From: Streptomyces sp. NRRL F-5630
Lineage (GTDB): Bacteria > Actinomycetota > Actinomycetes > Streptomycetales > Streptomycetaceae
Direction: 5' to 3'
DNA length: 64,000 nucleotides
Assembly (NCBI RefSeq): GCF_000719475.1
Contig: NZ_JOGO01000002.1
Span: 93,521-157,520 of the forward strand
The first letter of the stretch is position 1, and every line of letters starts with the position of its first letter. The notes below the pieces were generated by a model that saw nothing but the letters and a program-made list of their open reading frames with translations, was not told where the DNA came from and made no database searches. Positions 46,425 through 58,609 of this stretch are shown piece after piece. The position numbers and the translations under genes are program-made.

Positions 46425-47425
46425 TCCCCCACCGGGACCACACGCGCGAACCCACCGTCCACCATCAACTGCGCCACCGTCTCCAGCTCCGGCGGACTCC
46501 CCGCCAGCCGCGACAGGAACGCGTCGAAGTCCGCACCGCACGGCAGCAGCAACTCCCGCACCCGCGCCGCCACATCGAGCCCGTCCCGGTCCCGCGCGTC
46601 GTCGTACGGGCAGAACCACACCGAACCCGGCGCCTCACCCCGCACCTTGACCACCAGGAGCCCGCCCTGCACGAAGGCCACCCCCAGGTAGTCCTTCGTC
46701 ACATGATCACGCAAGCACTTGTTGATGTACGCGAGATCGTTGACCGCCGCCTCCTCACGCACCGTGAAGAACGGCTGGTCCACCAGCAGCCCCAACTCCG
46801 CGTCCAGCGCCACCCCCACCGGCGCACACCCGCCGCCCGCCTTCAGGAACGAGCGGTACGCACCCGGCAACCGGTACCCCAAGTCCTCCTCCAGCGCCAG
46901 GACCTGCCGCTCCTCGACCGCGACCAGCTCACGCGGCAGCCCGAAGTGCGCCGGCCTCGTCTGCTGAAGAGGCCGCGTCCCCCGCCGCTCGTGCTCCACC
47001 CGCGCCGTCGCCAGCCCCCCGTGATGCCGCAGCAGCGCCTTCACCTCCACGGGCACGAGTTCGAGCCGCCGCGCGTCCGCCACGTGGTGCCACGTCCAGC
47101 CGTGCGGGGTCGCCACAGCGGGCAGCCCCTCCCACAACGCGTCGCCCGAGGCCGCCATCGCCGCGTTCGCCGACACGTAATCCGTCAGCCGCAGCTCGTC
47201 CACGCCGAAGCCCGTCGGCGGCTCCGCGATCTCCACAGCGGCCCGCGCGTACGGCGTGAACACCGGCCGCCCCCCGCCGTCCACCGCGACACCCGCCGGA
47301 TACCGCGCCGCCCGCACCGGGTCCGGGAAGCGCACCGACTGCCCCGCGTACGCGGCGTTCGGCGGCGCGCTCCGCACCGGAGAACCCTGCGCGGGCGCCC
47401 CCTCACCGAGCCGACCTGTCGTCAT
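46421..47425 (-). CDS. WHH-type HNH nuclease domain fused to a SUKH (SMI1/KNR4) domain
   Basis: 334 residues. The centre shows a WHH-like nuclease signature, G109-W-T-W-H-H114, then LELVP and H134-H-G-G. Residues about 171-334 form a SUKH domain (EERQVLALEEDLGYRLPGAYRSFLKAGGGC, then YLGVAFVQGGLLVVKV and VWFCPYDDARD). SUKH proteins are best known as immunity partners of polymorphic toxins, so nuclease and cognate inhibitor may be fused. The N-terminal 95 residues are not recognised. Coupled to the downstream deaminase-like gene. Confidence 0.8.
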   Translation of the reverse strand: MTTGRLGEGAPAQGSPVRSAPPNAAYAGQSVRFPDPVRAARYPAGVAVDGGGRPVFTPYARAAVEIAEPPTGFGVDELRLTDYVSANAAMAASGDALWEGLPAVATPHGWTWHHVADARRLELVPVEVKALLRHHGGLATARVEHERRGTRPLQQTRPAHFGLPRELVAVEERQVLALEEDLGYRLPGAYRSFLKAGGGCAPVGVALDAELGLLVDQPFFTVREEAAVNDLAYINKCLRDHVTKDYLGVAFVQGGLLVVKVRGEAPGSVWFCPYDDARDRDGLDVAARVRELLLPCGADFDAFLSRLAGSPPELETVAQLMVDGGFARVVPVGE

Positions 47426-47450
47426 GGCGGAAGCCCCCTGCACGCTCGCT

Positions 47451-47490
47451 GACACCAACACTGACACCAATGGACACCAACCGGACACCG
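47451..47490. promoter_or_regulatory. Four GACACC direct repeats, 10-12 bp apart
   Basis: GACACC(AA) occurs at 47451, 47463, 47473 and 47484, near one helical turn apart, 26 nt upstream of the nuclease/SUKH start in the divergent region. The remaining 300 bases up to the YwqJ gene show no gene. Confidence 0.5.
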
Positions 47491-47815
47491 CGCCGGAAGC
47501 AGTCGCCCCAGCCTATGCGGTGGGCCCCGAGGGGTCACAGGGCCAGCAGCCGCACAGGCGGGGACAAGCGGTGGCACGGGACGGCGACGGCGGGCAGCCG
47601 GGCCCGGGGCGGGCGGCGGCACGAGCCAAGGGCCGTCCGCGCCGGACCGTTCCCACGCCCGCCACGTGCGAAGCTGTAACCCCGGCAGGACACCCCCACC
47701 ACCACCCGGAAGCGCACGTTTGGCAGGCTGACAGCGCTCTCCAGGGCCGGCCGGGCGCCACACGGTCCCCCCGGGAGAACAACACGGGGGAAGGTACGGA
47801 GGGGAAGGCACCGCC

Positions 47816-48400
47816 ATGCACACCGCACAACCAGGCCCCGAGGCCACCGCGCCCACCGCCCCCGCGACGCCCGCGACCCCCAACCCCCGCGTCCCGCGCC
47901 CCTCCTCCCTCCTGCCGGCCCACGACCCCCGCGTCGACTGGAGCCACGACGGCAGCAAACCGCCCGCCCTGCGCCACCGCCGCGACGGCATCCTCCCCGC
48001 CGTCGCCGCCGCGCTCTCCGTACGCGGCACCACCCTCACCGGAACCGCCGCACGCGGCGACCAGCCCCCCGCCCTGCACCCCCTCGTCCAGGACTTCCTC
48101 GACACCCTCACCAGCGAGAGACGCGAACGCTTCACCGGACGCTGCGCCGAAGCCGTCCTCCTCTCCCGCCACCTCACCGAGGCCGACGCCGCCCGCACCG
48201 CCCGCTCCAAACGCGCGGCACGCCGCCCCATGACCCCCGGCGAAGCCCGCAAAGCACTCAAAGGCGCCAAACTCACCACCCGGCACATCCGCGAGGACGG
48301 CGACCCGCTCCACGGCGCCTTCGCCCCGCCCTGCCGCTCCTGCACCGCTCTCGCCGAACACTTCGGCGTCCGCGTCATCGACCCCACCCTCCAGGACTGA
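47816..48400 (+). CDS. YwqJ-type deaminase-like protein
   Basis: 194 residues. The C-terminal half carries the cytidine-deaminase-type zinc motif, C110-A-E112 in GRCAEAVLLSRHL and P-C173-R-S-C176 in PCRSCTALAEHFGV, as in the YwqJ family of toxin deaminases. The N-terminal 40 residues are Pro/Ala-rich with no signal peptide. The next gene, a SUKH-3 protein 18 nt downstream, is the expected partner. Divergent from the nuclease and deaminase-like operon. Confidence 0.83.
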   Translation: MHTAQPGPEATAPTAPATPATPNPRVPRPSSLLPAHDPRVDWSHDGSKPPALRHRRDGILPAVAAALSVRGTTLTGTAARGDQPPALHPLVQDFLDTLTSERRERFTGRCAEAVLLSRHLTEADAARTARSKRAARRPMTPGEARKALKGAKLTTRHIREDGDPLHGAFAPPCRSCTALAEHFGVRVIDPTLQD

Positions 48401-48418
48401 ACCCGGACGGCGCATCCC

Positions 48419-48979
48419 ATGAAGACCCCGCCCCACCCCCTCGAAGAACTCACCCGCCTCGAAGGACTCGACGCCCTCGGCGAAGTCCCCACCGGACGCT
48501 TCCCCGACGCCGTCGACTCCGCCCTGCGCACCGCCGGATGGACCCCCGGCCGCTGGGACATCGCCCAGGCCGAGATCTGGGCCGACACCCTGCGCGCCCA
48601 CACCTCACCCGCCGGGCACGAACACCACGTCTCCCCCGCCGCCGTCGAAGCCTGGGCCGAATTCGGCGGCCTCAGCCCGCACCCCACCGCCAAGGGCCGC
48701 CACCTCGCCCCCGCCCGCCTCGACCTCGACCCCCTCCACGGCCTCCACCTCGCCCGCACCCTCGGCGACCTCGGCACCGCCCTCGGCACCCACCTGTGCC
48801 CCCTCGGCCTCGACACCACCACCCACGCCGCCCTCGCCATCGACGACGAAGGCCGCGTCTACGCCCTCGACCACACCGGCGACTGGTACCTCGGCGCCGA
48901 CATCGACCAGGGCCTCACCACCCTCCTGACCGGCACCGCCCCGGAACGCCTCTGCGTGGAGGACCCGCCCAAGAGCTGA
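48419..48979 (+). CDS. SUKH-3 family immunity-like protein
   Basis: 186 residues: FPDAVDSALRTAGWTPGRW, AAVEAWAEFGGLSPHP, LGTHLCPLGLDTTTHAALAIDDEGRVYALDHTGDWYLGADIDQGLTTLLTG, the SUKH-3 pattern. It is encoded directly after the YwqJ-type deaminase and probably binds and inhibits it, or an incoming toxin of the same family. Convergent with the histidine kinase. Confidence 0.85.
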   Translation: MKTPPHPLEELTRLEGLDALGEVPTGRFPDAVDSALRTAGWTPGRWDIAQAEIWADTLRAHTSPAGHEHHVSPAAVEAWAEFGGLSPHPTAKGRHLAPARLDLDPLHGLHLARTLGDLGTALGTHLCPLGLDTTTHAALAIDDEGRVYALDHTGDWYLGADIDQGLTTLLTGTAPERLCVEDPPKS

Positions 48980-49020
48980 GCACCGGACACCCCGCGACCC
49001 GCACCGGCCCCCTGCCGCCT

Positions 49021-50313
49021 CTACTCCCCCACCGGCAGCACCGCCGACACGCGGAAGCCCCCCGCGTCCGTCGGCCCCGCCACGAAGACCCCGCCGAGCG
49101 CGAGCACCCGCTCCCGCATCCCCACGAGCCCGTTCCCCCCGCTCGGCAGCTTCGCGTCCACGCCACCCTCCGGCGGCGGGCCGTTCTCCACCTGCATCGC
49201 GATCTCCTCGGCCCGCCGCGCGAGCCGCACCCGCGTCGTCGCACCCGCCGCGTGCTTGTGCGCGTTCGTCAACGCCTCCTGCACCACCCGGTACGCCGTA
49301 CGCTCCACCCGCGCCCCGTACCCCGAGCCCTCCCCCTCCACCGAGAACTCCACCACCATCCCGGCCGCCCGCGACTGCCCCACCAACTCCTCCAACTCCG
49401 CCAGCGAAGGCCCCTGCTCCTCCTCCACGAGCACCGCACGCGGCTCCGGCACGGGCACCACAGGCTCCGGCTCCGCCGCCCGCGCCACCGGCACCCCCGA
49501 CGACGCCCGCATCACCCCGAGCATCTCGCGCAACTCCGTCAACGCCTGCCGCCCCATGTCCCCCACGAGCGCCGCGTTCCTCGCCGCCTTCTCCGGGTCC
49601 TTCAGCGCGACCGCCTGCAAAGCCGTCGAATGCACCACCATCAGACTCACCCGGTGCGCCACCACGTCGTGCATCTCGCGCGCGATCCGCCGCCGCTCCT
49701 CGCCCCGCGCCCACTCCGCACGCTCCTCCGCGCGCTCCGCGAGCAACTGAAGCTCCCGTTCGAGGGAATCCGCACGCTCCCGCAAGCTCTCCATGAGCCG
49801 GCGCCGCGCCCCCACGTAGAGACCGAGCAGCACGGGTGGCCCCGTCATCCCGAGCGCCATGAGCACCGCCATCGACGGCGTGAACCACGGCGTCATCGCC
49901 GAGCCGTTCTCGTCCACGTGCTGCCCCGTGCGCACCAGCGAGACGACGAGCGAGCCGAGCCCCGACATCGACGCGAGCACGGCCGTGATCCGGCGCGGCA
50001 CCTCCGAGGCGGCGAGTGTGTAGAGGCCCACGAAGCCGAGGACCGTCCCCATCTCGGCGGGCGAGACCGCCAGTGCCACGAGCACCACGGCGACCGGCCA
50101 CCGCCGCCGCAGGACGAGCACGGACCCGACCACGAGCCCCAGCACCACCCCGAGCAGCGCGCCGAGCCCCACCCGGTCGCTGAACACCGCCCCCTCGACG
50201 CCGCACTCCAGCGCCGAGATTCCCGCAAGGCCCACATCCAGCACGGCACTCCGCCGCCGCTGCCACCACCACGGCCCCCCGGCCGCCCGGTGCCCTTCCC
50301 CCGTCGTGGTCAT
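49021..50313 (-). CDS. Sensor histidine kinase (NarL/DesK-type), no adjacent response regulator
   Basis: 430 residues. Several N-terminal membrane helices (about 20-160), then a HisKA_3 phosphoacceptor segment (RRRIAREMHDVVAHRVSLMVVHS), an Ala/Pro/Glu-rich insert, and HATPase_c (EALTNAHKHA, then GNGLVGMRERV). The usual partner response regulator is not next to it on either side. Signal unknown. Confidence 0.9.
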   Translation of the reverse strand: MTTTGEGHRAAGGPWWWQRRRSAVLDVGLAGISALECGVEGAVFSDRVGLGALLGVVLGLVVGSVLVLRRRWPVAVVLVALAVSPAEMGTVLGFVGLYTLAASEVPRRITAVLASMSGLGSLVVSLVRTGQHVDENGSAMTPWFTPSMAVLMALGMTGPPVLLGLYVGARRRLMESLRERADSLERELQLLAERAEERAEWARGEERRRIAREMHDVVAHRVSLMVVHSTALQAVALKDPEKAARNAALVGDMGRQALTELREMLGVMRASSGVPVARAAEPEPVVPVPEPRAVLVEEEQGPSLAELEELVGQSRAAGMVVEFSVEGEGSGYGARVERTAYRVVQEALTNAHKHAAGATTRVRLARRAEEIAMQVENGPPPEGGVDAKLPSGGNGLVGMRERVLALGGVFVAGPTDAGGFRVSAVLPVGE

Positions 50314-50457
50314 GGCCCCCAGCGTACGGGCGATCCGTCCCGAATCCCGGGGGAGTGCGCCAGCCCACAGCACCCGGACCGCGCGCCCCGCACACCCCCA
50401 CCCTTCACCCGATCAGGCGAAACACCCCCGAACCGTGCCGGAACCTGTGATTCCGCC

Positions 50458-51177
50458 ATGAAGATCGTCCACATGGTCGCGGCACGCACAGACGCACGGA
50501 AAAAAGCACGAGAACTCCGCCTGAAGGGGTGGACCTATGACCGGATCGTGGAGGAGGTGGGGTGTTCGAAGAGTTCGGTCTCGCTCTGGGTGCGGGACCT
50601 GCCGAAGCCGGAACCGAACTTCACCTCGCAGGAACGCGCCCGCGAGGCCGCCCGCGCCCGCTGGGAGCCGGTGCTCGCAGAGCGCGAGGAGCACCGCAGG
50701 CGCGTGAAGGAGGAGGCGCGGTCGGAGATCGGACGGCTCAGCGACCGGGAGCTGTTCCTGGTGGGGGTGGGGCTGTACTGGGCGGAGGGAACGAAGGACA
50801 AGGCTTACGCCCGCCGGGAACGCCTCGTCTTCGTCAACAGCGACCCGGACATGATCGGCCTCTTCATGAAGTGGCTCGACCTGCTCGACGTCCCCCGCGC
50901 CCATCGCCGACTGTCCCTGCTGATCCACGAATCGGCCGATGTCGGGGGCGCCGAAGAGTTCTGGGCGGAGGTCACCGGCATCCCGCGCTCAGACTTCCTC
51001 AAAACCTCACTCAAGCGTCACAACCCGCTCACGGTTCGCAAGAACACCGGCGTCGCCTATCGCGGCTGCCTTGTCGTAAAAGTTGCCAAGAGCGCGGACT
51101 TGTACCGTCGCGTGGAGGGAGCTTGGTGCGGCATAGTAGGGGGCGCTCCAAGAAGGACTATCGAAATGTCCGCTTAG
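50458..51177 (+). CDS. HTH plus LAGLIDADG-like domain protein abutting tRNA-Gln
   Basis: 239 residues. A helix-turn-helix of resolvase/Hin type (residues about 16-48: KARELRLKGWTYDRIVEEV, SKSSVSLWVRDL), a basic helix, then LFLVGVGLYWAEGTK (99-113) and FVNSDPDMIGLFMKWL, resembling a LAGLIDADG-type homing-endonuclease half. Richer in A+T than its neighbours. The stop lies 12 nt before the tRNA. Could be a former homing enzyme or a derived regulator; the family is not named with certainty. Confidence 0.65.
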   Translation: MKIVHMVAARTDARKKARELRLKGWTYDRIVEEVGCSKSSVSLWVRDLPKPEPNFTSQERAREAARARWEPVLAEREEHRRRVKEEARSEIGRLSDRELFLVGVGLYWAEGTKDKAYARRERLVFVNSDPDMIGLFMKWLDLLDVPRAHRRLSLLIHESADVGGAEEFWAEVTGIPRSDFLKTSLKRHNPLTVRKNTGVAYRGCLVVKVAKSADLYRRVEGAWCGIVGGAPRRTIEMSA

Positions 51178-51189
51178 CCCTTCTTGCCA

Positions 51190-51261
51190 TCCCCTGTGGT
51201 GTAATTGGCAACACGCCTGATTTTGGTTCTGGTGTTCCAGGTTCGAGTCCTGGCAGGGGAG
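51190..51261 (+). tRNA. tRNA-Gln (anticodon UUG)
   Basis: Cloverleaf: acceptor TCCCCTG/CAGGGGA, D-stem GTGT/ACAC, anticodon loop TTTTGGT (anticodon TTG), T-arm CCAGG-TTCGAGT-CCTGG. The anticodon stem CCTGA/TCTGG has a T-T mismatch at its middle pair. Confidence 0.93.
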
Positions 51262-51294
51262 CAAGCTCCAGGAACCTCCCCCGAACCACCCCAC

Positions 51295-51323
51295 AAGGCT
51301 CTGATCCCCCCGGTCAGGGCCTT
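51295..51323 (+). terminator. Terminator after tRNA-Gln
   Basis: AAGGCTCTGA pairs with TCAGGGCCTT (one G-T pair) around a TCCCCCCGG loop, followed by TTT. It separates the tRNA from glmU. Confidence 0.7.
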
Positions 51324-51393
51324 TCCCGCGTTCTCCCCCACACCCCCCGGTATTGTTCGCGTGTCATCCGCACCGAAGCCGAAGGGCCCGCTC

Positions 51394-52842
51394 GTGAGTG
51401 CCACCAACCGCCCGGCAGCCGTCGTCGTCCTCGCAGCGGGTGAGGGCACCCGCATGAAGTCCGCCACGCCCAAGGTCCTGCACCGCCTCGCCGGCCGCAC
51501 CCTCGTCGGCCATGTGCTCCAGGCCGCGAGCGAGCTGGAGCCCAAGGAGGTCGTGGTCGTCGTCGGGCACGGCCGCGAGCAGGTCACCGCGCACCTCGCC
51601 GAGAGCGGCACGGCGGTCCGCACCGCCGTGCAGGAGGAGCAGCGCGGCACGGGCCACGCCGTCCGCACCGCGCTCGCCGAACTCGGCGGCACCGTCGAGG
51701 GCACGGTCGTCGTGCTGTGCGGCGACACCCCGCTCCTCACCGGCACGACGCTCGACGCCCTGTGCCGTACGCACTCCGCCGACGGCAACGCCGTCACCGT
51801 CCTCACCGCCGAGGTGCCCGACGCGAGCGGTTACGGGCGCATCGTGCGGGACGGCTCGGGCGCCGTGACGGCGATCGTGGAGCACAAGGACGCGGGCCCG
51901 GAGGAGCTGGCGATCCGCGAGATCAACTCGGGTGTCTTCGCCTTCGACGGCCGACTGCTCGCCGAGGCGCTGGGGCAGGTCCGCACGGACAACGCGCAGG
52001 GCGAGGAGTACCTGACCGATGTCCTGGGCATCCTGCGCGGGGCGGGCCACCGCGTCGGGGCGGCGCTCGCGGGCGATCACCGGGAGATCGCGGGGATCAA
52101 CAACCGGGTGCAGCTCGCGCAGGCGGGCCGGGTCCTGAACGAGCGGCTGCTGGAGGCCGCGATGCTGGGGGGCGTGACGGTGATCGACCCGGCGAGCGTC
52201 TTCGTGGACGCGACGGTCGGCTTCGGGCGGGACGTGGTCCTGCACCCGGGTACGCAGTTGCTCGGTGCGACGCGGGTCGAGGACGGTGCCGAGGTGGGGC
52301 CGAACTCGCGGCTGACGGACACGGTCGTGGGCGCGGGCGCGCGAGTGGACAACACGGTGGCGGTCGGGGCGGAGATCGGGGCCGAGGCGAGCGTGGGCCC
52401 GTTCGCGTACCTGCGGCCGGGGACGCGTCTGGGGACGGGCGCGAAGGCGGGTACGTACGTGGAGATGAAGAACGCGACCGTGGGTGCGGGTACGAAGGTG
52501 CCGCACCTGTCGTACGTGGGGGACGCGACGATCGGCGAGCACACGAACATCGGGGCCGCGAGCGTGTTCGTGAACTACGACGGCGTGAACAAGCACCACA
52601 CGACGATCGGCTCTCACTGCCGTACGGGCTCGGACAATATGTTTGTGGCACCGGTCACGATCGGGGACGGTGTGTACACGGCGGCGGGCTCGGTGATCAC
52701 GAAGGACGTGCCGGCGGGTGCGCTCGCCGTGGCCCGTGGCCAGCAAAGGAATATCGAGGGCTGGGTGGCCCGTAAGCGTCCCGGGAGCGCGGCGGCGAAG
52801 GCCGCCGAGGACTCTTCCCGGGGTTCGGAAGGCGAAAGCTGA
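51394..52842 (+). CDS. glmU: Bifunctional UDP-GlcNAc pyrophosphorylase/glucosamine-1-phosphate acetyltransferase
   Basis: 482 residues. N-terminal nucleotidyltransferase ([40 protein letters not shown]) and C-terminal left-handed beta-helix acetyltransferase (hexapeptide repeats, then [46 protein letters not shown]). It makes UDP-GlcNAc for peptidoglycan. GTG with GAAGGG 8 nt upstream is preferred; a GTG at 51361 is also in frame. Confidence 0.96.
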   Translation: MSATNRPAAVVVLAAGEGTRMKSATPKVLHRLAGRTLVGHVLQAASELEPKEVVVVVGHGREQVTAHLAESGTAVRTAVQEEQRGTGHAVRTALAELGGTVEGTVVVLCGDTPLLTGTTLDALCRTHSADGNAVTVLTAEVPDASGYGRIVRDGSGAVTAIVEHKDAGPEELAIREINSGVFAFDGRLLAEALGQVRTDNAQGEEYLTDVLGILRGAGHRVGAALAGDHREIAGINNRVQLAQAGRVLNERLLEAAMLGGVTVIDPASVFVDATVGFGRDVVLHPGTQLLGATRVEDGAEVGPNSRLTDTVVGAGARVDNTVAVGAEIGAEASVGPFAYLRPGTRLGTGAKAGTYVEMKNATVGAGTKVPHLSYVGDATIGEHTNIGAASVFVNYDGVNKHHTTIGSHCRTGSDNMFVAPVTIGDGVYTAAGSVITKDVPAGALAVARGQQRNIEGWVARKRPGSAAAKAAEDSSRGSEGES

Positions 52843-52983
52843 CCGAAAACAGGTGCGTCCTTCACGGCGTACCGTGATAGGCGCACGCGATTCGGCTGGC
52901 TCGTTGGTTCTGGGTGTCGTGATGGGGTCCGGGATGCCCGACGGGTGCAGCAGCGAAAGAACTCGTCCGAGGAGACAAGTGCT

Positions 52984-53967
52984 GTGACCGGAATCAAGAC
53001 GACCGGCGAGAAGAAGCTCATGTTCTTCTCCGGCCGCGCCCACCCGGAGCTGGCGGAGGAAGTGGCGCACCAGCTCGGTGTCGGCATAGTTCCGACCAAG
53101 GCCTTCGATTTCGCCAACGGCGAGATCTACGTGCGGTTCCGTGAGTCCGCGCGCGGTGCGGACTGCTTCGTGATCCAGAGCCACACGGCTCCGATCAACA
53201 AGTGGATCATGGAGCAGCTCATCATGGTGGACGCGCTGAAGCGGGCTTCCGCGCGTTCCATCACGGTGATCGTGCCGTTCTACGGTTACGCGCGGCAGGA
53301 CAAGAAGCATCGCGGGCGTGAACCGATCTCGGCGCGTCTGATGGCGGATCTGCTGAAGACGGCGGGCGCGACGCGGATTCTCACCGTGGACCTGCACACG
53401 GACCAGATCCAGGGCTTCTTCGACGGGCCGGTGGACCACCTGTTCGCGCTGCCGATCCTGGCGGACTACGTGGGTGCGAAGGTGGACCGCTCGAAGCTGA
53501 CGATCGTGTCGCCGGACGCGGGCCGGGTGCGGGTCGCGGACCGCTGGTGCGACCGTCTGGGGGCGCCGCTGGCGATCGTGCACAAGCGGCGCGACAAGGA
53601 CGTCGCGAATCAGGTGACGGTGCACGAGGTCGTCGGTGATGTGAAGGGCCGCGTGTGTGTCCTGGTGGACGACATGATCGACACGGGCGGGACGATCTGC
53701 GCGGCGGCGGACGCGCTCTACGCGCACGGCGCGGCGGACGTCATCGTGACGGCGACGCACGGGGTGCTCTCGGGTCCGGCGGCGGACCGGCTGAAGAACT
53801 CGAAGGTGAGTGAGTTCGTGCTGACGAACACGCTGCCGACGCCGGGTGAGCTGGAGCTGGACAAGATCACGGTGCTGTCGATCGCGCCGACGATCGCGCG
53901 TGCGGTGCGTGAGGTCTTCGAGGACGGTTCGGTGACGAGCCTGTTCGAGGAGGAGCCGGTGGGCTGA
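52984..53967 (+). CDS. prs: Ribose-phosphate pyrophosphokinase
   Basis: 327 residues. Makes PRPP from ribose 5-phosphate and ATP for nucleotide, His and Trp synthesis. Signatures: MFFSGRAHPELAEEVA, FANGEIYVRF, VPFYGYARQDKKHRGREPISARL, VDLHTDQIQGFFDGPVDHL, and the PRPP loop VCVLVDDMIDTGGTICAAA. GTG start after GAGGAGA. Probably transcribed with glmU, 141 nt upstream. Confidence 0.97.
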   Translation: MTGIKTTGEKKLMFFSGRAHPELAEEVAHQLGVGIVPTKAFDFANGEIYVRFRESARGADCFVIQSHTAPINKWIMEQLIMVDALKRASARSITVIVPFYGYARQDKKHRGREPISARLMADLLKTAGATRILTVDLHTDQIQGFFDGPVDHLFALPILADYVGAKVDRSKLTIVSPDAGRVRVADRWCDRLGAPLAIVHKRRDKDVANQVTVHEVVGDVKGRVCVLVDDMIDTGGTICAAADALYAHGAADVIVTATHGVLSGPAADRLKNSKVSEFVLTNTLPTPGELELDKITVLSIAPTIARAVREVFEDGSVTSLFEEEPVG

Positions 53968-54023
53968 GGCCCGCCGGTGGTGGTGCGGGCGTCGGGGCGG
54001 GAGTTGCAGGAACGGTTCTGCAT

Positions 54024-54043
54024 GGGCCACCGCGCGGTGGCCC
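54024..54043 (+). terminator. 20-bp perfect palindrome after prs
   Basis: GGGCCACCGCGCGGTGGCCC, 56 nt past the prs stop. As RNA it folds into a short strong hairpin; a protein site is also possible. Confidence 0.6.
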
Positions 54044-54243
54044 GCCGCCGCTGACCGCTCGCTGGTGATCGATTTCTGGGGCGGCCTCCCCGCCGGGTAG
54101 ACTCGCGAGAGTTGCTCGGCGAGGGAGGCCGCTCCGTCCGTTGGTGGACGTGGTCCGGCGCTCCGTTATCGACGCGCTCTTCGTAGCAGGCCGTTCGTGG
54201 CCGGGTGACCACCCCTGTGAACCGTCTGTTGAGGAGAAGAGCC

Positions 54244-54837
54244 ATGGCCGAGGTCAAGCTCGCCGTTGAGACCCGTACCGAGTTCGGCAAGGGTGCGGCC
54301 CGCCGCATCCGCCGCGAGAGCAAGGTTCCCGCCGTCGTCTACGGCCACGGCGCCGAGCCCGTCCACGTGACCGTCCCGGGTCACGAGCTGATGATGGCCC
54401 TGAAGACCTCGAACGTGCTGCTCGCCATCGAGCTGAACGGCAAGAACGAGCTGGTCATCCCGAAGGCCGTCCAGCGCGACCCGCTGAAGGGCTTCCTGGA
54501 GCACGTCGACCTCCTCCTCGTCAAGCGCGGCGAGAAGGTCCAGGTCGACATCCCGGTGCTCGCCGAGGGTGACCTGGCCCCGGGCCAGTTCCTCCTGGAG
54601 TACGTCCTCAACTCGCTCCCCGTCGAGGCCGAGGCGACCCACATCCCCGAGCAGCTGACCGTCTCGGTCGCCGGTCTTGAGGCGGGTGCCTCGATCGAGG
54701 CGAAGGACATCAAGCTCCCCAGCGGTGTCTCGCTCGCCGTCGAGCCCGACGCGGTCGTCATCCAGGTCCTGGCCGCGCAGGCCGAGGAGGCCCCGGCCGA
54801 GGGTGCCGCCGAGGAGGGCGCTTCCGAGGAGGGCTGA
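54244..54837 (+). CDS. rplY: 50S ribosomal protein L25 (CTC-type, long form)
   Basis: 197 residues. N-terminal L25 domain ([37 protein letters not shown]) binding 5S rRNA and the C-terminal TL5/CTC domain ([38 protein letters not shown]), ending in an acidic Ala/Glu tail. GAGGAGAAG precedes the ATG. Directly upstream of pth, the usual actinomycete order. Confidence 0.95.
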   Translation: MAEVKLAVETRTEFGKGAARRIRRESKVPAVVYGHGAEPVHVTVPGHELMMALKTSNVLLAIELNGKNELVIPKAVQRDPLKGFLEHVDLLLVKRGEKVQVDIPVLAEGDLAPGQFLLEYVLNSLPVEAEATHIPEQLTVSVAGLEAGASIEAKDIKLPSGVSLAVEPDAVVIQVLAAQAEEAPAEGAAEEGASEEG

Positions 54838-54861
54838 GCCCTCGCGGGGGCCCGAGGGCTC
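54836..54861 (+). terminator. Hairpin starting in the L25 stop codon
   Basis: GAGCCCTCG and CGAGGGCTC, a perfect 9-bp stem with an 8-nt loop. It may reduce read-through into pth. Confidence 0.55.
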
Positions 54862-54943
54862 TCACGGATCGTTGTGGCGGGGGGGGGCGTCCGGTGGGGG
54901 CGCCACCCCGCCGTCGTACGTACGAACAGCGGTGGAGGACGCA

Positions 54944-55540
54944 ATGGCAGCGGACGAGAACGCGCCGTGGCTGGTGGCGGGGCTCGGCAATCCGGGCCCC
55001 GAGTACGCGGGCAACCGGCACAACGTGGGGTTCATGGTCGCCGATCTCCTCGCGGCGCGGGTGGGCGGGCGCTTCAAGCGCGCGGCGCGGGCGCAGGCGC
55101 AGGTGGTGGAGGGGCGGCTCGGGGTGCCGGGGGTGTCGAGTACGCGGGTGGTGATCGCGAAGCCGCTCTCGTACATGAATCTCTCGGGCGGTCCGGTGAC
55201 GGCGTTGCGCGATTTCTACAAGGTGCCGCTGGAGCGGGTCGTGGCGGTGCACGACGAGCTGGACATCGACTACGGGGTGTTGCGGCTGAAGCTCGGGGGC
55301 GGGGACAACGGGCACAACGGGCTGAAGTCGATGACGAAGGCGATGGGTCCCGCCTACCACCGGGTGCGGTTCGGGATCGGCCGGCCACCGGGGCGGATGC
55401 AGGTCGCGGATTTCGTGCTGAAGGACTTCTCCTCGGCCGAGCGCAAGGAGCTGGACTACTTCGTGGACCGCGCGGCGGACGCGGTGGAGGCGCTGGTGAC
55501 GCAGGGCCTGGAGCGGGCGCAGGGCTCGTACCACTCCTGA
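54944..55540 (+). CDS. pth: Peptidyl-tRNA hydrolase
   Basis: 198 residues. Releases tRNA from prematurely dropped peptidyl-tRNA. Catalytic His in [20 protein letters not shown], with [23 protein letters not shown] and [17 protein letters not shown] precedes the ATG. Confidence 0.97.
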   Translation: MAADENAPWLVAGLGNPGPEYAGNRHNVGFMVADLLAARVGGRFKRAARAQAQVVEGRLGVPGVSSTRVVIAKPLSYMNLSGGPVTALRDFYKVPLERVVAVHDELDIDYGVLRLKLGGGDNGHNGLKSMTKAMGPAYHRVRFGIGRPPGRMQVADFVLKDFSSAERKELDYFVDRAADAVEALVTQGLERAQGSYHS

Positions 55541-55627
55541 GCGGCTGTCGCGTCCCGCGGGCCCGGCGCGGTACGGGCCGCTCCCGGGGGTCCGGTGCCG
55601 CTCCCGCCGGTCCGGCGCGGTACGGGG

Positions 55628-55660
55628 CCGGCCCCGGTGACGTGGTGTCGCCGGGGCCGG
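55628..55660. terminator. Bidirectional terminator between pth and ppc
   Basis: A 14-bp stem (CCGGCCCCGGTGAC with GTCGCCGGGGCCGG, one G-T pair), loop GTGGT, between convergent genes. Confidence 0.85.
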
Positions 55661-55702
55661 TTGCGTGTGCGGGCGGGTGCGGGCCCGTGCCCGTGGGTCC
55701 GC

Positions 55703-58444
<2,742 letters not shown>

Positions 58445-58609
58445 AGGTGCGGCTCCTTGCAGTGTGGTGGCTGAACAGGAGGGAACCCGGGCGGTGGGGC
58501 CCGGGCGGGTTTCCGAGCGGACCGCGCTGTCCGACCGTCCCCACAATAAGTGGCGCCTGGGCAGCACAGGCGTTCGGCCTCTTGCCGGAGCGCAGCGCGC
58601 TGCCATACT

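Noticed and set aside
51361..51393. Earlier GTG start for glmU with TATTGT just upstream
   Set aside because: The spacing to the -10-like box is only 4 nt, and the later GTG has a good ribosome site and the usual family N-terminus. Not excluded.
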